Source of the DNA: GCA-2709075 sp964492555
GTDB lineage: Bacteria; Pseudomonadota; Alphaproteobacteria; MPNO01; UBA2964
Direction: 5' to 3'
Length of the DNA: 64,000 nt
Assembly (NCBI GenBank): GCA_964492555.1
Contig: CAZBKQ010000008.1
Coordinates: 1-64,000, forward strand
The notes beneath the pieces were generated by a model. It saw nothing but the letters and a program-made list of their open reading frames with translations. It was not told the origin of the DNA and made no database searches. This document shows, in pieces, positions 1-7,965 of the stretch. A program made the position numbers and the translations under genes. The stretch's first letter is position 1; every line of letters begins with the position of its first letter.

Positions 1-59
1 TGCATGTGTTAGGCCTGCCGCCAGCGTTCGTTCTGAGCCAGGATCAAACTCTCAGGTTT
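1..59 (-). rRNA. rrs: 16S rRNA, 5' end (partial)
   Basis: The reverse complement carries the universal 16S start (AGAGTTTGATCCTGGCTCAG) followed by the conserved AACGCTGGCGGCAGGC block. The gene runs off the left edge of the window. The mature 5' end is placed near 59 by lining up with E. coli numbering; the exact processed end cannot be seen. The sequence is typical of Alphaproteobacteria. Its promoter and leader lie at 60-376. Confidence 0.97.
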
Positions 60-310
60 ACGGTATCCCCTTTGGACCGAAGTCCGCAGGGTCGTAATCC
101 TAGGAGCTCGCCTCGCTTCGCTTAAAGCATATGCACATTTATGAGTAATCAAGAATGCGCAAGCTTTAAACGGCTTAGCGTGCTCGACAACACGTCGCCG
201 CCTGCGCATCCCTTCCAATATTTACTTTTCAAACAGCCCGGTTTTCGGAGCCCCGCCAGAAGCGGGGAAAAAGAAAACCGTGCGGCCCGCCCTCAGGTGG
301 GCTGCAAGGA
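60..310 (-). other. rRNA operon leader region
   Basis: This is about 250 nt between the inferred rRNA transcription start and mature 16S. It holds a GCTGTTTGAA segment near 226-236 (minus strand) that resembles the antitermination boxA region of alphaproteobacterial rRNA leaders, and a two-tier inverted repeat at 239-280. No convincing gene lies here: the open frames on either strand are short and have no family resemblance. Confidence 0.6.
239..280. repeat. Two-tier inverted repeat in the rRNA leader
   Basis: The outer arms CGGTTTTC (239-246) and GAAAACCG (273-280) enclose the inner arms CCCCGC (251-256) and GCGGGG (262-267). Read leftwards as RNA this folds into a stacked hairpin between promoter and 16S. 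There is no U-run after it in the direction of transcription, so it does not look like a terminator. A leader folding or processing role is inferred. Confidence 0.55.
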
Positions 311-316
311 GGCCGG

Positions 317-345
317 GTTATACGGTCAGGTCCCGGCCCTGTCAA
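317..345 (-). promoter_or_regulatory. rRNA operon sigma-70 promoter
   Basis: The minus strand reads TTGACA (340-345), a 17-nt spacer, then TATAAC (317-322). This is a near-consensus housekeeping promoter pointing at the 16S gene, with the start expected near 310 and a GC-rich discriminator after the -10. Position, spacing and the AT-rich segment upstream all fit a strong rRNA promoter. Confidence 0.85.
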
Positions 346-376
346 ACGCTTTTAACAAAAAAAGACATTTTTTTTA
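346..376 (-). promoter_or_regulatory. UP-element-like AT tract upstream of rRNA promoter
   Basis: Directly upstream of the rRNA -35, the minus strand has runs of A (eight) and T (seven) within about 30 nt, in otherwise GC-rich DNA. This is the place and composition of an UP element contacted by the RNA polymerase alpha C-terminal domains. The function is inferred. Confidence 0.65.
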
Positions 377-506
377 AACTCACGCGGAAACGTCCCCAAC
401 GCGTCCCTTCTATATAGCGATAAAAATCAGCATTTCCAAGCCTTTCGGTGAAATTTCCCAGGCGGGAATTTTCATGCCGGTGGAAAAGTTTTGTCCCGTG
501 ACGGGC

Positions 507-534
507 TTGGAGACGACTCGGCCCCTGATATAGG
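507..534 (+). promoter_or_regulatory. Candidate sigma-70 promoter for the lipoprotein gene
   Basis: TTGGAG (507-512) and TATAGG (529-534) are separated by 16 nt and lie 45-80 nt before the lipoprotein start codons. The match is moderate. It would drive the lipoprotein and the overlapping dioxygenase gene. Confidence 0.4.
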
Positions 535-576
535 ATTCGAAAAACGCGGAAAGAATTCGTCCGCGCTTCCGGATTT

Positions 577-1113
577 TTGGTGAATCGCATGCTGACTCTT
601 TCCCCGCCCGGCCCGAAAAACACTGCCAAGCTTACGGCTGCGGCGGCGCTTATCGGCACGATGATCCTTTTACAAGGCTGCGGCGAAACCGCGTCGCTTT
701 CCCTCTCCAGCCGGTCGGAACCGCAAGGCGCCCCTGCGCCGTCGTCTTATGCGCAATTCACCGATGTACCGGTGCCCGCCGGCGCGTCGATGGATCTGGA
801 GCGCACGCTGGTATTGGGTGATCGTGAAAGCTGGATCGGCCGTCTGGTCTATTCGACCGAACTGGCTCCCGGCCGCGCCTATGATTTCTTTTTCTCCGAA
901 ATGCCGCGCTTCGGCTGGACCGCCGTGACCACCGTCCGCGCCGCGACCAGCGTGCTGACCTTTACGCGCGACGGGCGCGCCGCCACCATCCAGATCGGCT
1001 CACGCACGCTCGGCGGCGCACGGGTTTCGATGACGGTCTCGCCCAAAGGGCAGCCGGCGCGGAATTTCGCCAGTCCTGGCGGCGGTCCGGTCGAAATCAG
1101 GCCGCTGAAATAA
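577..1113 (+). CDS. Small secreted lipoprotein, function unknown
   Basis: The encoded protein has up to 178 residues. The N-terminus has a hydrophobic stretch ending in a lipobox (LLQGC, Cys near residue 35 from the first start), so it should be lipidated and anchored in the envelope. The rest is a compact, Pro/Ala-rich domain of about 140 residues with no motif I recognise. Three in-frame starts exist: TTG 577, GTG 580 and ATG 589. ATG 589 is the most likely. The stop overlaps the next gene's ATG by one base (TAATG), so the two are probably co-transcribed although their roles look unrelated. Real gene: high confidence; function: not known. Confidence 0.75.
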   Translation: MVNRMLTLSPPGPKNTAKLTAAAALIGTMILLQGCGETASLSLSSRSEPQGAPAPSSYAQFTDVPVPAGASMDLERTLVLGDRESWIGRLVYSTELAPGRAYDFFFSEMPRFGWTAVTTVRAATSVLTFTRDGRAATIQIGSRTLGGARVSMTVSPKGQPARNFASPGGGPVEIRPLK

Positions 1114-1979
1114 TGGTGATAACGGCCGCCCCTCTGCATCCGCTTTTTGGGGCCAGGCTCTCAGGGCTCGACCTCCGCGACATGCCGGAGGGAAAGCTGA
1201 ATGAATTCCTAGTGCTTATGGATCAATACGCCGTCTGCGCCGTGCCGCACGCAATGCCGCTGACGGATGAGGAACATATTCATTTCTCCGGCATGCTCGG
1301 CCCGATGGAACGGTCGACAAAGAAAATCGCCCGCACCGGCACGCGCGTACCGCACAGCGAAATCGTCGATCAATCCAATTTGGGGCCTGAAGGAGAAATA
1401 TATCAGGATGGCGACCGGCGGCTCGCCTTCAAACGCGCCAACCGGCTATGGCACACGGATATGTCCTTCTACCCGATCCGCGCCTCTTACTCCGCCCTTT
1501 CAGCGCATGCCGTCCCGCCGGAAGGCGGCAATACAGAGTTTTCCGACATGCGCGCGGTTTATGACGATCTGCCGGAGACGATGAAGAAACGCCTCAACGG
1601 GCTGGTCGCCGAACATTGCTACTGGCATTCACGCGTCCTCGGCGGCGGGCCGGAACCTACGGATGAGGAACGCGCCTCGCGTCCGCCGGCGCGCCATCCC
1701 TTGATCGACACCCACAAGCGCACCGGGCGGAAAGTACTCTATCTCGCTTCCCATATTCGCGGGATCGAAGGCATGCCGGAGGATGAAGCACGGGATTTGC
1801 TGAACGAACTCAACGGCTTCGCGACGCAGGATAAATACGTGCTGTCCTATCAATGGTCCGTCGGCGATGTGCTGATCTGGGACAATCTCTGCACCATGCA
1901 CCGCGCGACGCCGTTTCCGGACCAGAAATATATCCGGGACATGCGCCGGACAACGTGCAGAGAGGCGGCGATCGGGTAA
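1113..1979 (+). CDS. TauD/TfdA-family Fe(II)/2-oxoglutarate dioxygenase
   Basis: The protein has 288 residues, the usual size for this family. The facial triad is visible: WHTDMSF (His and Asp, near residues 112-114) and a distal MHRATPF His near residue 266, followed by an RRTT segment with the Arg expected to hold 2-oxoglutarate. Relatives oxidise taurine, 2,4-D, sulfate esters or other small acids with Fe(II), O2 and 2-oxoglutarate; the substrate cannot be read from sequence. It is translationally coupled to the lipoprotein upstream. A second, different TauD-like gene lies at 7966. Confidence 0.88.
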   Translation: MVITAAPLHPLFGARLSGLDLRDMPEGKLNEFLVLMDQYAVCAVPHAMPLTDEEHIHFSGMLGPMERSTKKIARTGTRVPHSEIVDQSNLGPEGEIYQDGDRRLAFKRANRLWHTDMSFYPIRASYSALSAHAVPPEGGNTEFSDMRAVYDDLPETMKKRLNGLVAEHCYWHSRVLGGGPEPTDEERASRPPARHPLIDTHKRTGRKVLYLASHIRGIEGMPEDEARDLLNELNGFATQDKYVLSYQWSVGDVLIWDNLCTMHRATPFPDQKYIRDMRRTTCREAAIG

Positions 1980-2065
1980 GACTGCTCAGGCCCAGAGCAA
2001 ATTTTATGGTTTCACCAGCCAACCCGGCAATTCCATAACCTTCCCGAATAACCTAACGTACCGCC

Positions 2066-2686
2066 ATGTCAGCCTGTTGTGAAAACCAACCGGTCTTTAC
2101 CGGCGACGACCCGGCCTTCCGGCGCGTCCTCTGGACCGTCATATCGATTAATTTCTCGATGTTCGTTATAGAACTCGGCGCCGGGTTGCATGCGGGATCA
2201 CAAGCGCTGCAGGCCGACGCGCTGGATTTTCTCGGCGACAGCGCGACCTACGGCTTAAGCCTCTGGGTGATCAACAAGCCCGCGCACTGGCGCGCCAAAG
2301 CGGCGATCTTCAAAGGCATTTCATTGGCCGTTTTGGCGATGTGGGTTTTGGGATCGACTCTCTGGCGTGTCTTTGTCAGCGGGGTGCCGGAGGCAGCGGT
2401 AATGGGAGCAATCGGTTTCCTCGCATTGGCCGCCAATATCGTTTGCCTTCTCATCCTGATGAAATACCGCGAAGGTGACGCCAACGTGCGCTCCATCTGG
2501 CTGTGCAGCCGCAATGACGTCATCGGCAATATCGCGGTCGTGCTGGCGGCATCCGGTGTGTTCGCGCTCGATTCCGCATGGCCGGATCTGTTCGCCGCCT
2601 TCGCGATGGCAAGCCTGTTTCTCTGGTCGTCGGCGAAAATCATCGGCCAGGCGCTTTCCGAAAAACGCGCCCACGCCGCCGGGTGA
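2066..2686 (+). CDS. CDF-like integral membrane protein (cation diffusion facilitator family, short)
   Basis: The protein has 206 residues and five to six hydrophobic segments, which cover nearly the whole chain. The DALDFLGDS motif near residue 52 keeps the D-x3-D metal-site pattern of cation diffusion facilitators. The second site, normally H/D-x3-D, reads CSRND, so it may be altered. The cytoplasmic C-terminal metal-sensing domain of full CDF proteins (about 300 residues) is absent. The N-terminal SACCEN contains a Cys pair that could bind metal. No good ribosome binding site is seen before the ATG. A zinc or other divalent cation exporter is a reasonable inference. Confidence 0.7.
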   Translation: MSACCENQPVFTGDDPAFRRVLWTVISINFSMFVIELGAGLHAGSQALQADALDFLGDSATYGLSLWVINKPAHWRAKAAIFKGISLAVLAMWVLGSTLWRVFVSGVPEAAVMGAIGFLALAANIVCLLILMKYREGDANVRSIWLCSRNDVIGNIAVVLAASGVFALDSAWPDLFAAFAMASLFLWSSAKIIGQALSEKRAHAAG

Positions 2687-2772
2687 CGGCGATACCCGCA
2701 AGGACTGGCGGGCTGCACCGCTTCTGATAAACTGCGCGCCATAACGAACACTCTTAACAGGGAGATTTGCAC

Positions 2773-4148
2773 ATGGCCCCGCATGACGGCCCCGACGGAC
2801 ACACACATGATTGGGTTGAACCCAAGGATTTGCTGACACGTTCCGGTCACGGCAAGTTCAAGGCGCCCAAGAGCGCCTATGACATCTGGATGGAAGAGCA
2901 GGAAATTCCGGTCTACCGCCATATCGGTATCGACAAGGTCCAGAATCTGCCCCTCAAACCATGGAAGATGATGGGCGCCAACGCGACCTTCGTACAGCTC
3001 TTCGGGACCGAGGGAATGTGGGGCTGCCATGTGATGGAAGTCCCGGGTGCCGGCGCGACCATCCCGGTCAAGCATATCTACGAGCAGCAATATTTCGTCG
3101 TCGAAGGGCGCGGCTCCACGGAAGTCTGGGAAGAAGGCCATGAAGACAAGGTGCATGTCTTTGAATGGCAGAAGGGCTCTCTCTGGTCGATTCCGATGAA
3201 CGCCAGATACCGGATCGTTAACGCATCCAGCAGTCCGGCACTTCTGCTCGGCGGGAACACCGCGCCGAATGTGATGAACATCTACGGCAATCCGGATTTC
3301 GTCTTTAATTGCCCCTATAACTTCCGCGACCGGTTCGATCCGGATCGGGAGGATTATTACAAGCCGTCCGACGAAATTCTCGCCGATCCGATCCGCGGGC
3401 TGGCAATGACCCAGACCAATATCGTCCCCGATATCGTCGATTGCGAATTGCCGCTCGATAACCGCCGTTCGCCCGGGTACCGGCGCATCGAACCGCATAT
3501 GACGGATAACAGCTTCTATCTCTGGATCGGGCAGCACGAACCGGGCCGTTATTCCAAGGGCCACGCGCACGGCTCCGCCGCGATCCTCATCTGCATCAAG
3601 GGCAAGGGTTACACCTATACCTGGCCGGCCAGATACGGCGAGACGCCCTGGAAGGACGGCAATGGGGACAAGGTGCTGCGCCAGGATTACGAACCGGTCG
3701 GCATGGTCTCCGCCGCGCCGATGTCGGGCGNNNNNNNNNNNNNNNNNNNNNNNNNNNNNNNNNNNNNNNNNNNNNNNNNNNNNNNNNNNNNNNNNNNNNN
3801 NNNNNNNNNNNNNNNNNNNNNNNNNNNNNNCTGCGCCAGGATTACGAACCGGTCGGCATGGTCTCCGCCGCGCCGATGTCGGGCGACTGGTATCATCAGC
3901 ATTTCGGCATGTCTGACGGGCCTTTCCGCCTGACCGCCTGGTTCGGACCGCATCATCCGGGCCGTACGGTTAAACGACCGGGCGAGGAAGCCACCGATTA
4001 CGGCGCCATCGATGTGCGCGATGGCGGCACCGCCATCGGTTACGACATCGAGGACCCCTATCTCCGCAAGGAGTTCGAGGAAGGGCTCGACGGGTACGGT
4101 ATCAAGACCCGGATGGAGCCGGAGCTCTACGAGCGCCAGGCGAACTAG
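2773..4148 (+). CDS. Bicupin protein (interrupted by an assembly spacer, otherwise intact)
   Basis: Two cupin barrels are visible: the first around residues 95-175 (metal-site pattern weak), the second with GHAHGSAA near residue 262 and the WYHQHFGM segment. The ORF is broken in the scaffold by 100 Ns at 3731-3830. The 55 bases before and after the spacer are identical. Removing 3731-3885 joins the two halves in one frame and gives about 406 residues. ATG 2773 follows a GGGAGAT ribosome binding site. Cupins of this type include ring-cleaving dioxygenases and isomerases, but I cannot assign a substrate. It lies 78 bp before eutA on the same strand, separated by a hairpin. Confidence 0.82.
3676..3730. 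repeat. 55-bp exact duplicate flanking spacer 1 (left copy)
   Basis: These 55 bases recur exactly at 3831-3885, on the other side of the N spacer. This is interpreted as one genomic segment present at the ends of two contigs, not a biological repeat. Confidence 0.95.
3731..3830. other. Scaffold spacer 1 (100 N), probably of negative true size
   Basis: Exactly 100 Ns. Flanking 55-bp identity and restored reading frame on collapse show that no sequence is missing here. Confidence 0.95.
3831..3885. repeat. 55-bp exact duplicate flanking spacer 1 (right copy)
   Basis: Exact copy of 3676-3730, starting at the first base after the spacer. Confidence 0.95.
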
Positions 4149-4166
4149 CCGCTTTTTCGATGCGCG

Positions 4167-4197
4167 CCGGCCCGCTTCCGACCAGGGAACGGGCCGG
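4167..4197. repeat. GC-rich hairpin between bicupin gene and eutA
   Basis: CCGGCCCG (4167-4174) plus TTCC pairs with GGAA plus CGGGCCGG (4190-4197), with one bulged C and a 6-nt loop. No U-run follows, so it is not a classical terminator. It may attenuate or stabilise the transcript between the two genes. Confidence 0.5.
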
Positions 4198-4226
4198 AAC
4201 CGGCTTCTTGTCAGAAAGGATTTACC

Positions 4227-5714
4227 GTGGCTGACGACGCCAACAGTGGCGGGCGTTTCACCAGCGCCGACCGCCATATTCAGGAAGAGGAAGAGATCGA
4301 ACTGACCAGCGTCGGTGTCGATATCGGCTCCTCCACCTCTCACCTTGTCTTTTCTCGCGTGCTGATGGAACGGGTGGGCGCGCGATACTTCGTCGCCCAG
4401 CGCGAAACGCTGCATGAGGCGCCGATCCAGCTCACCCCCTACGAACAGGGCGACACGATCGACGCCGACACGCTCGGAGAATTTATCGAACAATCCTATG
4501 TCAGTGCCGGGTTGAAACGGTCCGAAATCGATACCGGCGCGCTGATCCTGACCGGCGTCGCGGTTCGCCGCGCCAATGCGCGCGCCATCGGCGATCTGTT
4601 TTCGTCGGAAGCCGGCAAGTTTGTCGCGGTCAGCGCCGGGGACGGGCTGGAAGCGACCATGGCGGCGCATGGCTCCGGCGCTGTTATCCGGTCCGCCGAC
4701 AAGAACGGTCTGGTCATCAATATCGATATCGGCGGCGGCACGACGAAAATCGCCCATTGTTTCGAGGGCAAGGTCCGGCAGGTGACCGCCGTCGACGCCG
4801 GCGCGCGGCTGTTGGTGCTGGACGATGACGGTGTCATCACCCGCATCGAGCCCACCGGCAAGATGCATGCAGAGGATATCGGCACGCCGCTCGCTATCGG
4901 CGACAAGCCCGATGCCGAGACCCTCGCCGCGATGGCCGATCGCATGGCAATGCGCATTGTCGAGGCCGCAGGGCTCAACAAGATGTCGCCCGAGACCGAA
5001 AAGATGCTTTTGCTGCCGCCCTTGCCGCAGGTCGACAATGTGGAAGCGCTGACCTTTTCCGGCGGCGTATCGGAATTCGTCTATGGTAATGAAAGCGCCT
5101 CGTTCGGCGATCTTGGTCCGCAACTCGCGCAATGCACGCGCTTGCGGGTGGAAGCTTTCGACGTTCCGATCGAACAACCAGTCGCAACCATCCGGGCGAC
5201 CGTGGTCGGTGCCTCGCAATATACGGTGCAGCTTTCGGGCACCACGATCTATATCGCCCCGACGGAGGCGATCCCGATCCGCAACGTGCCTGTGCTGGCC
5301 GCCGATTTCGATTTCTCCGGCGCGGAGATCGACCCGGACAGCATTGCCGCCGCGATAAACACCGCGCGGACGCGGCTTGACCTCGCCGATGCGGATTCGC
5401 CGCTGGCGCTCTCATTCACCTGGAAGGGTTCGGCCAGTTTTCAGCGGCTGGAACAGTTCGGTCGCGGCGTCGAAAAGGCGCTAAAGGAGAATATCGATCG
5501 CGGAATCCCGCTGGTGCTTGTCAATGACGGCGATATCGGCGGTCTTGTCGGGATTCACCTGAAGGAAGAAATGAAACTTTCCTGCCCGGTGATCTCCATC
5601 GACGGGGTCACGCTGCACGAATTCGATTTCATCGATATCGGTGAGATGATCAACGCCTCCGGCGCCGTGCCGGTGGTGATCAAATCGCTGGTTTTTCCGC
5701 CGGTGAGTGTTTAG
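4227..5714 (+). CDS. eutA: EutA-type ethanolamine ammonia-lyase reactivase
   Basis: The protein has 495 residues, the size of EutA. It belongs to the actin/Hsp70 ATPase fold: DIGSST near residue 32 and DIGGGTTK near residue 166 are the phosphate-binding loops. EutA uses ATP to swap inactivated adenosylcobalamin out of ethanolamine ammonia-lyase (EutBC). It begins with GTG, supported by AGAAAGGA seven bases before. No eutB, eutC or cobalamin gene is in this window, so its client enzyme must be elsewhere or different. Neighbours are a bicupin gene upstream and a convergent YbjQ/nitroreductase pair. Confidence 0.88.
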   Translation: MADDANSGGRFTSADRHIQEEEEIELTSVGVDIGSSTSHLVFSRVLMERVGARYFVAQRETLHEAPIQLTPYEQGDTIDADTLGEFIEQSYVSAGLKRSEIDTGALILTGVAVRRANARAIGDLFSSEAGKFVAVSAGDGLEATMAAHGSGAVIRSADKNGLVINIDIGGGTTKIAHCFEGKVRQVTAVDAGARLLVLDDDGVITRIEPTGKMHAEDIGTPLAIGDKPDAETLAAMADRMAMRIVEAAGLNKMSPETEKMLLLPPLPQVDNVEALTFSGGVSEFVYGNESASFGDLGPQLAQCTRLRVEAFDVPIEQPVATIRATVVGASQYTVQLSGTTIYIAPTEAIPIRNVPVLAADFDFSGAEIDPDSIAAAINTARTRLDLADADSPLALSFTWKGSASFQRLEQFGRGVEKALKENIDRGIPLVLVNDGDIGGLVGIHLKEEMKLSCPVISIDGVTLHEFDFIDIGEMINASGAVPVVIKSLVFPPVSV

Positions 5715-5723
5715 GGACGCCCG

Positions 5724-6047
5724 TTACCCCAACTTCACCGCCGTGCCGTTGGCGCTGACCATCAGCATATTGCCGTTATCATCGCTGATGGCCTCGTAAT
5801 CAAGATCGACCGCGACCACCGCATCGGCGCCGAGCTCCTGCGCTTCCTCGATCAGGCTTTCCAGGGCCGCGGCCTTTGCCTTGCGAAGTTCCTTTTCGTA
5901 AGACCCCGAACGGCCGCCGACGATATTGCGGATACCGGCGAACATATCGCGGAAAATATTTGTTCCCATCACCGCATCGCCCGAGACGATACCGAGATAT
6001 TGCGTGACCTGTTTGCCTTCGATGGTTTCGGTGGATGTAACGATCAT
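5724..6047 (-). CDS. YbjQ family (UPF0145) protein
   Basis: The protein has 107 residues, the full length of this family. It starts IVTSTETIEGK and carries the family-typical GADAVVAVDLDYE segment near residue 74. YbjQ proteins form small oligomers and are annotated as putative heavy-metal binding, but their role is not established. Its ATG overlaps the stop of the nitroreductase gene (ATGA), so the two are one transcript reading left. It is convergent with eutA, 9 bp apart. Confidence 0.85.
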   Translation of the reverse strand: MIVTSTETIEGKQVTQYLGIVSGDAVMGTNIFRDMFAGIRNIVGGRSGSYEKELRKAKAAALESLIEEAQELGADAVVAVDLDYEAISDDNGNMLMVSANGTAVKLG

Positions 6048-6658
6048 TTGCCGTCAACCTCCGGCGCGCTCTCACCGTATTTACCCTTGAAGATAAAATC
6101 GGAAAGCGGATGGCGCTCGCGCTCCTCGATCTCGCGACCGGGAAGGTCCTCGATCAAGGCCTCCGGCTCGCCCTGATAGCCGAGTACAATGCCGCAAATG
6201 ACGTCGACATGGTCGGGCACGTCATAGGTTTCGCGGACCGCCTTGAAATCAATTCCGGCGAATTGATGCACCACCAGGCCACGCGATTCCGCCTCAATCG
6301 TCAGCTGAGCCGACGCCATACCCGCGTCGAACTGATGCCAGACATTGGCATGGCCACTCGGCAGATCGATCGGTTCCGCCAGCACATATCCGATGACCGG
6401 CGCGGTGCGGGTCCAGCGCTGGTTGCGGTCCAGCGTGCAGTTCTGCGCTGTCTCCCACGCATCCGGATCGTTTTTCGTCGCCAGAATATAGCGCCAGGGC
6501 TGCAAATTGTTGCAGCTCGCGGACCAGCGCGCGGCCTCAAACAGTGCGACCAGCGTGTCGTTATCGACCGGTTGATCGGTAAAGGATCGCGGCGACCAGC
6601 GCTGACGGATCAGATCGTGAACCGGCTGGCTGGTAATTGCGGGTTTTCTCAATGCCAT
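6044..6658 (-). CDS. Nitroreductase family FMN flavoprotein
   Basis: The protein has 204 residues. It has the family N-terminus RQRWSPRSFTDQPVDNDTL and the SASCNNLQPWRY segment near residue 45 that packs against FMN. Members reduce nitroaromatics, quinones or other electrophiles with NAD(P)H, and some are dehalogenases or enzymes of cofactor pathways. I chose the ATG at 6658, which gives the family-length protein; the frame stays open upstream to 6946 but that part overlaps the divergent cupin gene. First gene of a two-gene unit with ybjQ. Confidence 0.85.
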   Translation of the reverse strand: MALRKPAITSQPVHDLIRQRWSPRSFTDQPVDNDTLVALFEAARWSASCNNLQPWRYILATKNDPDAWETAQNCTLDRNQRWTRTAPVIGYVLAEPIDLPSGHANVWHQFDAGMASAQLTIEAESRGLVVHQFAGIDFKAVRETYDVPDHVDVICGIVLGYQGEPEALIEDLPGREIEERERHPLSDFIFKGKYGESAPEVDGK

Positions 6659-6752
6659 GGGGAACCTCGTCTCAAATGATCGTATAGAGCAATACGGGCC
6701 TGACAAACTTCCCGCAAGGGATAGAATAGAGAAAACTTCTGACGGGAAAATG

Positions 6753-7952
6753 ATGGCGACGAATTTGGGCGTCACGCTGGCGGATCCCGCATTGCCGCCG
6801 GATGTGTTCGAGGAAATGGAACGGCTGAACGCGGAGGCCGCACCGCTGCATATCTGGCTGCGGACGCGCGCCAACCAGCCACAGAAAAAGCCCTGGCATC
6901 TTGGTGAGGCGGAAACCCCGCAACCAATTCCCGCCGACGCCGACACCGTGCGTCCGCCGCCGCCGGTCTACAAGCCGGCGCCGCATCTATGGAAGTGGAA
7001 AGAAATCGAGCCCTATCTGCACCGGATTGCGGAAATCGCGCCTCTGGAATTTACCGAGCGCCAGCAATTCCTGCTGGTCAATCCCGGTTGCGACGGGGCG
7101 CTTCAGGTGACCAACACCATCCGCGTCGCCGTATCGATTTATAAACCGGGCGACCAGGCGGTCACCCATCGTCACACGCCGAACGCCAGCCGCACGATCC
7201 TGTCGGACGCCGGCGGCTATACAACGGTGGAAGGCGAAATCTGCAAGGCCGGACGCGGCGATCTGATTCTCACCCCCAACGGCACCTGGCACGGCCACGG
7301 AAATAACGACGATGCGCCGGTCATCTGGATGGATGTGCTGGACTGGCCTGTATTGGAACGGCTGGACTGTATCTGGCTGGAGGAAGAAGACGAGGCAAAG
7401 GCCGCAAATGCCCCCGCCCCCTCGCCCGACTGGTCGGGCCGCCATTACGGCGCGGGCGGCATGGTGCCCGCCCGGCGCGATCACCGGCGCGGCATCGGCC
7501 AGGGCAATTCGCCGATGTTTCATTTCAAGGGACCCGACATCCAATCCATGTTGGAAGGCATGTCGGGCGAAGAGGGCGATCCGTATGACGGCATCGCCAT
7601 CGAGTTCACCAATCCGGTGGACGGCGCCGCCCCCTTCACAACGCTGGGCTATGGTGCGCAGCTTTTGCGGGCGGGCGAAGCAACCCAGGCGAGCCGGGCA
7701 AGCGCCGGCATGCTATATTGCTGCATCGAAGGATCGGGCGTCACCGAGATCGCCGGCACCGAATATGCCTGGGAGAAAAACGATATCTTCGTCGTACCCA
7801 ACCATCTCTGGCACCGGCATATCAACGGATCGGCTAGGGAAAACGCCATTCTCTATACGATTTCCGACCGGCCGCTTCTGGAAAAGATCGGCCACTACCG
7901 GCGCCAGGGAAAGACCGCCACAGGCGCGGTCATCGATTTGACAAACGACTGA
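6753..7952 (+). CDS. Gentisate 1,2-dioxygenase-like bicupin
   Basis: The protein has about 399 residues. The N-terminal cupin carries HRHTPNASR near residue 138 and TWHGHGN near residue 177, the His ligands of an Fe(II) site. The C-terminal cupin has a LWHRHIN segment near residue 351. The layout matches gentisate/1-hydroxy-2-naphthoate/salicylate ring-cleavage dioxygenases. ATG 6750 and 6753 are both possible; GACGGGA spaces better to 6753. The TauD-like gene follows after 13 bp, so they are one operon. Gentisate itself as substrate is not proven. A maleylacetoacetate isomerase-like gene occurs far away at 59980, which is compatible with ring-cleavage catabolism. Confidence 0.85.
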   Translation: MATNLGVTLADPALPPDVFEEMERLNAEAAPLHIWLRTRANQPQKKPWHLGEAETPQPIPADADTVRPPPPVYKPAPHLWKWKEIEPYLHRIAEIAPLEFTERQQFLLVNPGCDGALQVTNTIRVAVSIYKPGDQAVTHRHTPNASRTILSDAGGYTTVEGEICKAGRGDLILTPNGTWHGHGNNDDAPVIWMDVLDWPVLERLDCIWLEEEDEAKAANAPAPSPDWSGRHYGAGGMVPARRDHRRGIGQGNSPMFHFKGPDIQSMLEGMSGEEGDPYDGIAIEFTNPVDGAAPFTTLGYGAQLLRAGEATQASRASAGMLYCCIEGSGVTEIAGTEYAWEKNDIFVVPNHLWHRHINGSARENAILYTISDRPLLEKIGHYRRQGKTATGAVIDLTND

Positions 7953-7965
7953 GGGAGAGAGAGCC

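Noticed and set aside
239..280. Hairpin read as an intrinsic terminator
   Set aside because: The A/T run lies on the wrong side for leftward transcription, and it sits inside the rRNA leader.
2248..3570. A 440-codon minus-strand open frame
   Set aside because: It spans the end of the CDF-like gene, an intergenic region and the bicupin gene on the opposite strand, with no family resemblance.
3687..5219. A 510-codon minus-strand frame running through the N spacer
   Set aside because: It crosses the artificial spacer and lies antisense to the bicupin and eutA genes.
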